From: Linnemannia elongata
Taxonomy: Eukaryota; Mortierellomycota; Mortierellomycetes; Mortierellales; Mortierellaceae
Assembly: GCA_036320915.1 (NCBI GenBank)
Contig: JAXBDG010000003.1
Coordinates: 806,001-870,000, forward strand
DNA: 64,000 nt
Direction of reading: 5' to 3'
Both the position numbers and the translations under genes were made by a program. This document shows, piece by piece, positions 10,615 through 21,446 of this stretch; position 1 is the first letter of the stretch; the number at the start of each line of letters is the position of its first letter. The notes under the pieces were generated by a model. It was given only the letters and a program-made list of their open reading frames with translations, had not been told where the DNA came from and searched no databases.

Positions 10615-12621
10615 TCATTCCAAAAAACTGAACTGGTCTTGGATCATATGCTCAGGGCTAAGTGGAGAGACCAAAAGGCTGAGCCAAAGGTGCATGCTCA
10701 GCATCTGTTGACTAGCACTCAGACGGTCGTTCATGGCCGCGCTTGTAGGGCGGGAGCGGATTGTCGATTGTGGACGTGGTTGTTGCTGATGGGGTTGTTG
10801 GTGTCCTGAGTTGATGAGACGGACACCTTCTGGGAAGCAGCTGCGGGAGGGGGCTGGGGATGTGGATGAGGACATGGAGGGAATGCGTTGGTGGCGGGCG
10901 GCACTGAGATGGATGGCGTGAGGGTTTGCATTCACGTTGGCGTTGGCCAGAGCGGTTGCGATGGGGGCCAGTCTTGGTCTTGCGGCAGTGCCAGTGGTGC
11001 CGTTACCCTTCGCAGCGGCGGCGTTGGCAGCTTTAACGGTAGAGGCGATGGAGGGAGTGGTGGCCGTGATGGAGTTTGAAGGCGATCCGCCAAAGCGGTA
11101 ACCACATCCGAGCACGACCTGAATCCGTTGGCGATCGACCCAGGTTTGGACCTCGCGGTCTTCTTGGATCAATTCGTTGTCAAAGTAGGTCCGGGCGACA
11201 TTTGCCCATTGACGGACGATGCGGGGGACCTTGTTCTCGAGGGCAAGGAGTTGTTGCATCAGGCGCTTGTCTTGGCGGACAGACTTTTTGGCGGCCGTGG
11301 TCGCCGGAGTTGGCGCAGGCGCGGGAGTGGGAGTGGGGATGGGGATGGTGGGTTCGTTCAGAAGGAGGGGGATAGCAGGGGTAGGAGGTACAGCGGGCTT
11401 GTCGTCTTCATCCTCGTTCTCTTCTGGGATGGAGACTGAAGAAGGGCCGCGGCGCATGGAGGCAGAGAGGCGGTGATGACTGTACCCGCTACCAGGGGTT
11501 GTTGCTGTCGTCGTGGATGCAGATGGAGAAGTAGAAAGAGAAGCGGCAGCCATCTTTTCTTGTTGTTGTACTCGGACCAGCCGAGCAAGGCGCATCTTGT
11601 GTGCATAAACATCAGGCCTGAACTCCAATCCACCCAATGCTTGCTGTTGCTGTTGTGGAGTTGAACGCAGTGGAGAGGGAGTGGCGTCGTTGTCTTCCAT
11701 TTGTTGTTGTCTCAGTTGTCGCTGCTGTTGTTGGCGTTGACGACGTGGAGTGGTCGCACAGGTTTTAAGGAAATCCATAGTCCAGGCGATGTGCATGGCG
11801 CGGAGGACAGGAGGGAGAGGGAGACTGGCGGCACCCATGAAGCAGAGTTCACGAGGGAGGGGAAGGTCCTTGACGCGATGGAGGCGGTGTTGGATGAGGT
11901 GAGAGAGGACAGCCTCTGAGGTAATCAGCATGGCATCCGCCGTCACTGTAACTGAAGACATTGTTGTAGTCTCAGAGAGAGATGAAGCAATTGAGGGTGT
12001 GGGGCTATGACTGTGCGAGCGGTAGTCCTTGTTCGAAGGGATGGTCGGTTTTGCGGCAGTGGCCATGAAAGTGGGCGACATGGGGAACATGGTAGGGGTC
12101 GAAGGCATAGAAGAGTAGCAGTCGTCCTCGTCGTCGTGCTGGAACTTTGGTGGGCGGACTGATTTCCTTCGCATGGCCTTGAAGACCATGGCCGGGAAGA
12201 GATTAGAGAGTGTTGTAGGGTAGATGAGTTTCGCTTGCTTTGCCGTCGTCGTCTTTGTCGTCGAGGAATCTGATGTTGATGATGAAGAAGAGGAATCAGA
12301 GGAGGATCCATGGTGGCGCCTACGGCGACGACCAGTGACGGCGAGTGCGCCAAAGTGGACGAGCTCATAGATAGTATACCGGCCGCGGACGAGGCTACCG
12401 TCGCAGGTGACGCTGTAGCGGCCGATTTCACGGATGTTGTTGCCGAGGATTGCACCAACGAGGGCCAGGTCGAGGACGCCCTGAGGTCCGAAGGTGGCGA
12501 GAGTCTGCCTCCGGAGCTGAGCCTCTTGGCGGAGGTGGATCCATTGTGCGTGGGTGAGGAAGCTGTTGGTGCCGCCGATTGTGGTTGTAGTTGTTGTGGT
12601 AGTGGTTGTGGATTTGGACAT
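10615..12621 (-). CDS. Unrecognised 668-aa low-complexity protein
   Basis: A single open frame runs from an ATG at 12621, directly after a CT-rich leader, to TGA. I do not recognise the family. Seen in the sequence: a poly-Thr N-terminus; a folded-looking block at about residues 20-100 (LVGAILGNNIREIGRYSVTC, then GRYTIYELVHFGALAVTGRR); Ser- and Asp-rich linkers; a second block near 230-290 with RELCFMGAASLPLPPVLRAM and HIAWTMDFLKTC; Gln-rich stretches; and a third block near 460-520 (LENKVPRIVRQWANVARTYF, then a WVDRQRIQVVLGCGYRFGG segment). The last 130 residues are Ala/Asn/His/Ser-rich. No signal peptide or clear membrane segment is visible. The true 3' end could be spliced, because the last 30 residues look less natural. 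Conserved-looking blocks between repeats suggest a real protein of unknown role. Confidence 0.6.
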   Translation of the reverse strand: MSKSTTTTTTTTTTIGGTNSFLTHAQWIHLRQEAQLRRQTLATFGPQGVLDLALVGAILGNNIREIGRYSVTCDGSLVRGRYTIYELVHFGALAVTGRRRRRHHGSSSDSSSSSSTSDSSTTKTTTAKQAKLIYPTTLSNLFPAMVFKAMRRKSVRPPKFQHDDEDDCYSSMPSTPTMFPMSPTFMATAAKPTIPSNKDYRSHSHSPTPSIASSLSETTTMSSVTVTADAMLITSEAVLSHLIQHRLHRVKDLPLPRELCFMGAASLPLPPVLRAMHIAWTMDFLKTCATTPRRQRQQQQRQLRQQQMEDNDATPSPLRSTPQQQQQALGGLEFRPDVYAHKMRLARLVRVQQQEKMAAASLSTSPSASTTTATTPGSGYSHHRLSASMRRGPSSVSIPEENEDEDDKPAVPPTPAIPLLLNEPTIPIPTPTPAPAPTPATTAAKKSVRQDKRLMQQLLALENKVPRIVRQWANVARTYFDNELIQEDREVQTWVDRQRIQVVLGCGYRFGGSPSNSITATTPSIASTVKAANAAAAKGNGTTGTAARPRLAPIATALANANVNANPHAIHLSAARHQRIPSMSSSTSPAPSRSCFPEGVRLINSGHQQPHQQQPRPQSTIRSRPTSAAMNDRLSASQQMLSMHLWLSLLVSPLSPEHMIQDQFSFLE

Positions 12622-13222
12622 GGTGGGGGTTTAGTGAGTGTGGTTGAAGTGTGGTGTTGTTGAAAAGTGGGGGTGAAGGAGGATTATAAAGGAGGGAGGA
12701 AAAAAAAGTGGGCGGCGAAGGCGCAAGAGAGGAAGGTATGAGAGGAAGGAAGGAAGAAAGGGGATACGATAGTGACAGGTGGTTTCACTCATGGGAGTAA
12801 GGATTAATGGCGGCAACACAAAATATAAAAGAAAAGGCGACGCGCGCTGTGAAACAATCGAATGGGGGGTATATGTGAATTAGAGTTCAGGTTCCTGGGG
12901 GTTTAGTGCTTGCTTGTTGCTTGTTTGCTTGTTTGTTGTTTGCTTGGTTGTATATTCGATGCAAGAAAGAGCAGAAAAGGAGAACGATCGACACTCAACG
13001 AGACTTCGCTTGTTGTTTGTTGATGGTGGCACAATGGGTTGTTGTTGTCGATGATGGTGGTACAGTTGCTGTTGTTTGATGCTGTTAAAGCTGGGAGGGA
13101 TGCGTTATCGAGGGTGAGAGTGAGTGTGTGAGAGTGTGTCGTTTTAGAGGGAAGGTTATCGCCAGAGGAATTAAGAATAGCGATTGAAGACAAGGAATAG
13201 TGTGAGCTGTGAAGAGAAAAGG

Positions 13223-13256
<34 letters not shown>

Positions 13257-13482
13257 GTAGAGCAAAAATACAATTGCAGGTGAAGAAAAAAGAAAAAGAG
13301 AGAAAAAAAAAAGAGAGAGAAAGGGAGAAAGAAATAGAAACGGGGAGGTGAGCGATCAAAGGGTCCTTTTTATATGATGATGATAAAGATGCCCTTGTTC
13401 AGACGTCAACCAGAAAGAGAAGAAGTTTTTGTATAAAGAAGACAATAGTCAATTGAGAGGGAAAAACTTTTGTTGTGAGCGA

Positions 13483-13519
<37 letters not shown>

Positions 13520-16173
13520 AGACACGAACAAGGGAAGGGGAGAGAGAGGCAACGATTCAATTTCATGTTCAATTAACAACGATTCAAATTGAGCGACGCC
13601 AGTGGCTAATGTTTTCCAGGATCTATGAATACTTTATGAACTGATGTAGTCCAACTCAGGTTCGGGACTTGATAACATAAAAAGCGGGAGAAAGGAGAGA
13701 CAAAGGGAAGAAAAAGAATAAGGGAAAAAAAAGGAACGGACCACACCTACACTCACACTTGCTTTGTGCAGTACTGTCGGCGTATGCGTACTACTGTTGT
13801 TCTCTCGGTCTTAGTTTCCAGCGGGAGAGAAGGAGAGGCTATCATGGTAATAATTGATCAGATATAAAGGTAGGAAGGGCGACCTATTTTTGGGAACAAA
13901 AATGACAAAAAGAAGGGGACAAAGGGAGGGGGACAGAAAGGTAAGTATCTCGTTTGCAACAAAGGATGGACGGTCGGACAACCAGACAGCCGTAATGAAA
14001 TATTACTTATCCGCCGAAGACAAGGGATCCATTTCATTCTCTCTAATGAGGCCAATATCGTCTGCCCCAAACGATCATCGTCAACAACAACAACATATCC
14101 GATCGGTGCTTCCTTCTTCGTTCTTGTTTGTCCGTCCCTCTCTCCCTCTCTCTCTCTCTCTCCTTCCTTCGCTTACGGTTAACGATTTTCCTTCCTTTCG
14201 CAACATTTTTCTCCTGCGATCGCTGCTTCGATCATGTCAACAAACAAAAGGAAGAAAAAAGAACCAACCCGCAGCTTACGGTACCCCTTCTCTTTGTCCT
14301 CTCTCTCCATTCTCTGCCTCCTCTCCCTTTTTTTTCAATCCTTCCTCGGCGCATTACCAAATGTCATGTTATTGTTCTCGCGTCCTCGATGGTTCGAAAA
14401 AGGGGACTGTTCGGTTGAATATTACTTTTGTTGGTGCTCTTTTTTGACGCAACCTGCCCGTTAGAAAAAAAACAAAAAACAGTAACAATAGCGGGAAGGC
14501 TGTTTAGGTCCATCTCGTCCCTCATTCATTGTTTTCACACTCGGGAAGAAGCCAGGATTAGAATAGAGCAAACAAACAACGGAGGGGGATTGTGCGGGTC
14601 GGGAACGGGAGTGGTTGTGCAAGACTGTCGAGCAAAAGATATTTCAGATGTGGTGTTGTCAAGGCCAGGGGGAGAACTGATGAAAAGTAAATAGATTGGC
14701 GCAAGGACCACAGGAACACTAGGTAGGTTAGGGTGCTGTCTTAGATGTGGGATTCTCTACAAATGAACCAGCTCTAAGAGATGGATGGTTGGTTCTTTTC
14801 TTACCTGTGGCATTCAATTCTAGCCTTGCCTTTTTCCTTTCTTCCTCTTCATTCTCTTCGTTCTCCTCATTAGAGCCAATTGATTGCCAATTTGGTTGCA
14901 ATTCTTCCACCGTCCAAGCGCAATGGCAATACCTTCCTTCACACAATTGCAATTGCATATGCCCCTCTCATATAGTTGGAAAAGGGAGAAAGAGGATGAG
15001 AATATTGGTATAACGAGGTTGCTTCGCTCGTTACCGTTCTCATTAGGCTAAAATGTAGGAGGCTTGTAAGGAAGGAAAAGGAGTAGCGAACATTGGTCGT
15101 GTAACGGATAACAAAAATGGCAAAAAATAACTGATAATTCAAAGAAAGAATGAAAAGAAGCGGTGAATAAAAAGTCTCAAGGAGGTCAATCGATTGTAAT
15201 AGAAAAGCAAGTCTGTTTCATGTTGATCCGACTTCATTACTTCCTCCTCCCCTCCCTCCCTTGCTCTCTTATTTTCTTGTCTCGCTTCTCTCCTTCCCTT
15301 TTTTTTTTGTTCTTGTTCCTTTCTTTGTTGACGATGAATTCGAGTTGTACTTTCTACGAGTACAACAACCTCTTGACGTCCTGGACGTCTTTGTCATACT
15401 AGCAAAAGAGCAGTTGTTTGGTATCGTTTACGTCGATACGACATGTCTCTTGTCGTGTTCGGAGTAATAATAACATCAGGACGTACAAGGGGAAACAGAG
15501 GGGTGCAAAAGGAAGGAGCAAGGTCAGCGAGGAGTATGAATGAGTAACCAAACGATAAAGGAAAGGCTCTTGTTTGAAGGTGGAACGTATTCGAAAAGGG
15601 GCTGGTTGAGAAGGGAGCAATTGCGTGTGCTTTCGTCCTTGGTGGCAGATGGGTGGCGTGTAAAGAGATGATTGATATGTATGATAATTGCTAAGGATAC
15701 TGTATCACACGAATGGGATGGTAATAGTGGCGTTGATGGTAAAAAATAGCGACAGGTTGCCCCGTCGACACGTCGAATGTTGGTTATCGAAGGTGGATAT
15801 GATAGTGAACCAGGAATAAGGACGGTTTTTCGCCCAACGAGAAGATGGTTGCGGTGGCAGATGATCTACTGCAGCAAAGGCGCGAAACTTTGCTTGTGAG
15901 CACCATATCTATGTCGTTTGATGCATGCATCCTTTGGTTGACACCAACAGCAGCAGCATCCCCCGCCTTGCAGCTCTTAGCAAGAGCGCGCCTTGACTAA
16001 ACATTGAAGGGCGCTACAATGCGCCTATAGTATGTCACCGAAGAAAAGGAGATCGTAGGTTTATTGTTCAAGGTTCTTAAGGGTGAGTTTGAAGAGCCAA
16101 AAGGCTTCTTTACTAGAGTAGGGGAGACCTCTTCTTTTTTCTTGACATCCCACCCAAGACAAGACGATCAGAC
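12622..16173. promoter_or_regulatory. Long divergent region upstream of the orphan gene and exportin-4
   Basis: On the minus strand 12622-13360 is a CT-rich leader for the orphan gene, with a (CT)n run at about 13222-13249. Further GA/CT runs occur at 13488-13514 and 14136-14162. Around 14120-14350 and 15240-15320 the plus strand is CT-rich in the same way as the leaders, but I could not attach a gene to these stretches. No tRNA, rRNA or conserved protein fragment is visible. The short open frames here show no codon or motif support. Confidence 0.5.
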
Positions 16174-19100
16174 ATGGACTACCCGACGGCTTTGGCCACC
16201 ATCGAGAAGGCCTGTGCAGAGGCACAGGTATGGACCACATCACCATCACCATCACCATCAAGGCGGCAGTTTTTCACTTTCCATCTCAACGCACTTGACT
16301 GTCTCACACTGGAGAAAAGCGAAACCTTATGCTCTCCCTGTTTTTTTCTTCTGCTTCGACTTCGCCCTCACACATACCACACTTTCTTTCGATTTTTTAT
16401 TACTATGTAGCACCCTACGACTCGACTGCAGGCCGAAAAAGTCTTGATTGACTTTAAGCAAAGCGCAAACATTGTGCCCGTCTGCCAGTATCTCCTTGGT
16501 AAGAGGACATGCCAGCTTACCTTCAACCCCCAACCCTTGTCTAAGTAAAAGGGTGAATGACTAACTACCTTTACTTCCACCCCCCTTTTCTATTGACGTG
16601 CACTGTAGCCAACTCCAACACCCCCTCTGTCCAATTTCACGCTGCTTCAGGAATCACAGGAGCAATTGTTCGGGAGTACGGCTTGTATCAGAAGCAGGAC
16701 ATTCACAACTTGCAGCGATACCTCATCAACTACAACCTCGAACACCCACGATTGGTCCCTTGGGTTGCCAAGCAGATCTATCAAGCCATTGCTGTGATCT
16801 CTAAGCGTGGTTGGCTTGAAGCTTCTGAGGCTGAGCAGGATGTGGTTTATAACGACATTCGACACCTCTTATCGATGAGCGATCAGCAAAAGAAGATCGG
16901 ACTGGCCTTGGCCCATGCGATGGTCGATGAGTTTTCAAGCAGAGGAAAGGCAAGCAGCGTCGGATTGACTTGGGATTTCCATTACAAGACAAAGAACTCG
17001 TTCGAGGAGCGTCACTTGCGCTTGCTCTTTGAGTCAACGTTGACAATCCTTCATGAGCAGCTGCGGGATCTGATGTCAATCCCGGGACAGGAGGTTTCTG
17101 GATCACAAAAGCCATTGCTCAGTCTTTCGATCCTACTTCTCGAATCGATTCTGCAATGGGACTTTGCTACTACTAGTAAGTTTTTTACTATGAACACCAT
17201 CATGGATATCATTGACTGAAAGCATGCTCCACTGGACCCTGGATTCTAAGCGTAGAGATTGTTCATTTACTGGTACAATTTCCTTTAGGCCAGCCTGTTT
17301 TGGCCGGTACATTTGCTGACGATGAGGACGACTTCACCAGGACCATTGTCTACCCTGCCAGTTGGCGCCCTGTTCTCGTGAACGCCGATGTTCTTTCCAT
17401 GTTCTTCACAGTATGTGGCCATTCTGGTTGATTGTTTTATATGCTCATGACGATTAAAGATATGTGTCTCTAACTTTTTCTATCCGCTTTTTTTCATCAA
17501 TAGTTGTTTCCGCTGATTCAGGATGACAACATTATGACCCACCGTGTCCGACAGTGCTTGATTCAACTTTGCGGTCTGCATGGAGCCATCTTTGAGAATG
17601 AAGCAGCTACAGTCCACCACATCTCGGGGGTGATGAATGGTCTCTTGACCCTCATCAACAAGTATGTTTTTTTTAAGCTTGCACCGCAATTGATACTGAT
17701 GCAGAGGAAAATCAGGCCTAATTAATACCTGAAATTAATCGACCTCGTTTACTATTCCGACATAGCGTGGCGTCGTGTTCTTCGGACGAATGCTTGCAGG
17801 CAGATTACACCGAGAATATGATTGCTATCACGGAAATGATTCGACAGCTGCTCTCCTTCCACTCGATCCAGACGATCTGCGCTGTTCCCGAAAGGTTTGA
17901 CTTTTTGAACCAAGTCGCCCTGTTGACCGTCCATTGCTTGAGCGAGTCGTCCAAGGTCCCTGAAGAGTCAGAGAGTCTTATGGGCGCTTTTGATGAGCTC
18001 TTGGTAACCTGGGTAAAGCTCGGTAAGTTGGGTTTTCACTCTATAGGGAATAGGGAAACATATATTGGCTAGACTGAACATTGCACTCAAGGGTGGTATT
18101 AATACTGACGCTCATATTAATACTGACACATATTCGCGTGTTACATTGAACATTATAGTCCAAGACTCGCAGGCGGCTATCTCCGATCACAACTCACCCG
18201 CATTGGTTGCTGACGCCACAAACCTGCTGCAATTCTTCCACAGCATCAGCTACCGCATCGTGGAAAAGTACATCGACACGCGACTGGAGCTTGCCAAGTT
18301 CAACGCCCTGGTGGACGAGGAGAGCGATGGATTCCAGGACTGGGAGACATACGGCGATCAGCTCATCTCGATTGCTGCCTTGGCTCGACTTGACCCTCAC
18401 AACACGCTCCTCAGACTTCAGGGACTCCTTCACGATCGCATTGAGCGTCTTCAGAACTTCCTCAGCACTACTCATGATGGTAACCACCCCGACTATGTCG
18501 TCTACATTTACGAACACCTGCACTGGCTTATTGTTATTACAGGATACGTATTTGCTGATAACAACATCGGCGAGACGGCCTTGATCCCCGAGACATTGAA
18601 CGAGCTTTCAAAGTCTCAGACCCTTGCTCAGGACCAGCTCATCAACATTTTCAGCAACCTAATGAGCCTGCTGGACTCTGTATCCCTTGATTCCCACTCC
18701 GCTCAGGTACATTCTGACTACTGGTTTATCTATGAAAGTGTCGTATTTGCTATTTTGCCAGTCAATACTAACATCGACAACCTATCGCAATAACATTCAC
18801 GAAAAGGCAATCTCTTGCAGTCCACAGGTCGCTCTTTCTCTCTTCTGGTTCCTTGAGCGATGGGTCAAGACATACCTCTTTGCCAGCCCAGAGAATTACG
18901 CCGCTCTCAGCCCCAACTTGGTGCAGGCATATGGAGAGGCGTCTCAGGGTGGCAAGGGCAGCTCTATTCTCGAGTTCTTGGTGGCCAAGCTTCGTATCAA
19001 CTTTATTATGTGGAACGCCGACCCCGACGTTTTGATCCAGATCATTGCCTTGCTGAACACTTTTGGTCAAAGAGCTCCCGTGAGAAACACATTGCTTCAG

Positions 19101-20718
19101 TCTGAGCAATTCCCTCCTCTGGTCAGCTTCTTTATCGACCACCTCTCCATTCTCCCAGAAGTTATCCACAAGTACGTATTTTGCTTTTTTTTCTCGATCT
19201 GGGGATGCTTTGAAACGTATCTATTGGGTATTTCACTCACCTTTTTTTTCAATCGTTCTACCCTCAACATTTAGTTCTCTCATCCAGTCTATCACAACAA
19301 TCATATCGTATGCTCCCACGGAACAGTTGAATGGACATTACTTTGGCTTGATCTCTACGGCGATCGAGACGCGCTTCGCAGCTGTTTTGCACGACAAGGA
19401 TCTCATGACGAAATACCAATCTTCTGAAGTCATGAGCCAGATCATGAACGGTCTCGAGGTACAGAACTACAACTTTATCGAACATACTGCAATTTTTTGG
19501 CTTAGTTTACTTCGATTACATCCCCCGCCGTTTCATTTAACAATCCCTCGTTTCTATTTATTATGATATAGATGTTCAATGGACTGGCATTGGCATTGAC
19601 GGACATTAATACCCCTACGATCTACACGTTCTGCTCGAGGTTCTTCGAGTCATTTGTGAATCTTGTCCGGATATACAGCAATTTCCCTGAAGTCCAGATC
19701 TTGGTGCTCAACTTGTACACAGACTTGATCAAGCACCTCGAGTTCACATCCTTGACCCCTGAGCAGGTCAGCTACTTCCACACGTGTCTGCTGAACCTGT
19801 TGCAGACCTTCTCGAACGCCAACTTGGGCAAGAAGCGCGCCAGCTCTTGGGAGGAGGCGGAGGATGAGCCCTACAGTGATGTCTCAGTTGTGCTGGAGAT
19901 GTTGTTGAGTTTGCTTGAGGTTCTGGGTGTCGATCAGATGTTGTCCCACTCTCCCAATGCCGTCTTGCCCTCTACTGTTGTCTTTTCTGGAATCAATATC
20001 CTTATTCCCATGATCAAAGAGAACATGCTCAAGGTAACTCTTTCCTCCTTTGTTTCACGCGTTGACTGACATTATGGTAACTAGAGAATTCAACACGTTT
20101 TACTCACCCACTTCGTACTCGAAATAGATCCCTCGGTTGTGCACATTGTATGTGCGCCTGATTTCAAAGCTGGTAGAATCGTACCCTGGACGCCTGGTCG
20201 AGTTGCCTGGAGACCTTCTCAACAACCTGATGGCTTCGCTCAAGTTTGGAATCGATCACAACATCCTCGAGGTCTCACACTTGACCTTCCAGGCCATCAC
20301 TGCCATGGCTCTCTACGCCTGCAACGCCTCACTCCATCACCCTGCAGAATATCTTGCCGGTCTTCGACCCCATCTGGATGAATTTTTGAAGCTGACGTTC
20401 GAGCAGTTGTTGTTTAAGAAGCTGGATGTGGAATTGGTTGATGTGGCTGGATCTTGTGTACTGGCACTTGTCTGTGCGCGCCAGGAGGCTTACGGTGGAT
20501 TGATTGAGCAGCTCTTGGCGGCGAGTGAGACGCCCCTGACGCCCGAGTTACAGCAGCGTCTGTCTGATTCGTTCCAGCATCTGGCTACTGCGTTCCCGAC
20601 GTCGGATATTGTGGGACAGAGGGCTTTAACACCAAGAGATATTGCCATGACGCCGGCTCGGCGGGAAATCTTTTTGAGGTTCTTGATGGGCGTCCGTGGT
20701 GTCCTTCGTGTCAAGTAA
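16174..20718 (+). CDS. XPO4: Exportin-4 (importin-beta family nuclear export receptor)
   Basis: Eleven exons join in phase to 1124 aa (animal exportin-4 is about 1150): 16174-16227, 16411-16498, 16609-17175, 17289-17410, 17504-17661, 17766-18022, 18159-18706, 18828-19171, 19275-19458, 19572-20033 and 20128-20718. Exportin-4 is a RanGTP-dependent receptor known to export eIF5A and other cargo through the nuclear pore. Recognisable family segments are AIAVISKRGWLEA, VGLTWDFHYKTK, the block EHLHWLIVITGYVFADNNIG, ALSLFWFLERWVKTYL, NANLGKKR, and FSGINILIPMIKENMLK near the C-terminus. The protein is helical-repeat-like throughout with no low-complexity tail. Exon 8 has two tandem acceptors. Only the downstream one (18827) keeps the frame. 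The gene is convergent with YME2, with 187 bp between stop codons. Confidence 0.92.
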
Positions 20719-20905
20719 TTGATAGTGTGTCATGCAAGTAGTTGTGCTTGATTTATTTTTTTATCTTAGAAAAACGTTAGTTAAAAAAAGCCCGAGGGGT
20801 TGTTTTCAAGGGGATGAAAAATATGCTTGTATTTTTTTTTTTGGAATGTTTCAATGATGAATGATTTATAGCCCCCCACTACCCTTTGCTTGTCGCGTCT
20901 CCTAT

Positions 20906-21403
20906 CTACGACGAGAAAGAAGAGGCAGCGATCCCAGCAACAGCCTTCTTAGCCTGCGAAGCCTCCATCTCATACTTCTCCACCTTGGCATGGGACTCTG
21001 CCAACTTCTTCATCAACCACTTCACACGCGTGTCGACCTCCTTGGGTACCCGTCCACCACCAAACAGCCAAGACCCATCAGTATGCAGCAGATTCGAGAG
21101 TTCCTTGAGTTCGGCCTCCCATTTGGCGACCTTGACCATTTCTTCCTTCTCGAGGTGGGTGGAAGATTCGAGGTCCATGACGGCAGAGAAGCCAATGTCG
21201 GAGAGAATATTTTGGAAGGCGGCTCTGTAGATTGGTTTTCCGGGGCGAACGGCGTATGGGCGTCCTGTTAGCAGTACATCGTAAGTTCATTGAGAAAAAA
21301 AAAACGAGAGAGAGAGAGAGAGAGGAATGGGGATTAAGAATATTGCATTTGTTAGAGGGCCCGTTAAATCTGAGAAATATACATGACAGAATGGAGTGGT
21401 CAA

Positions 21404-21446
<43 letters not shown>

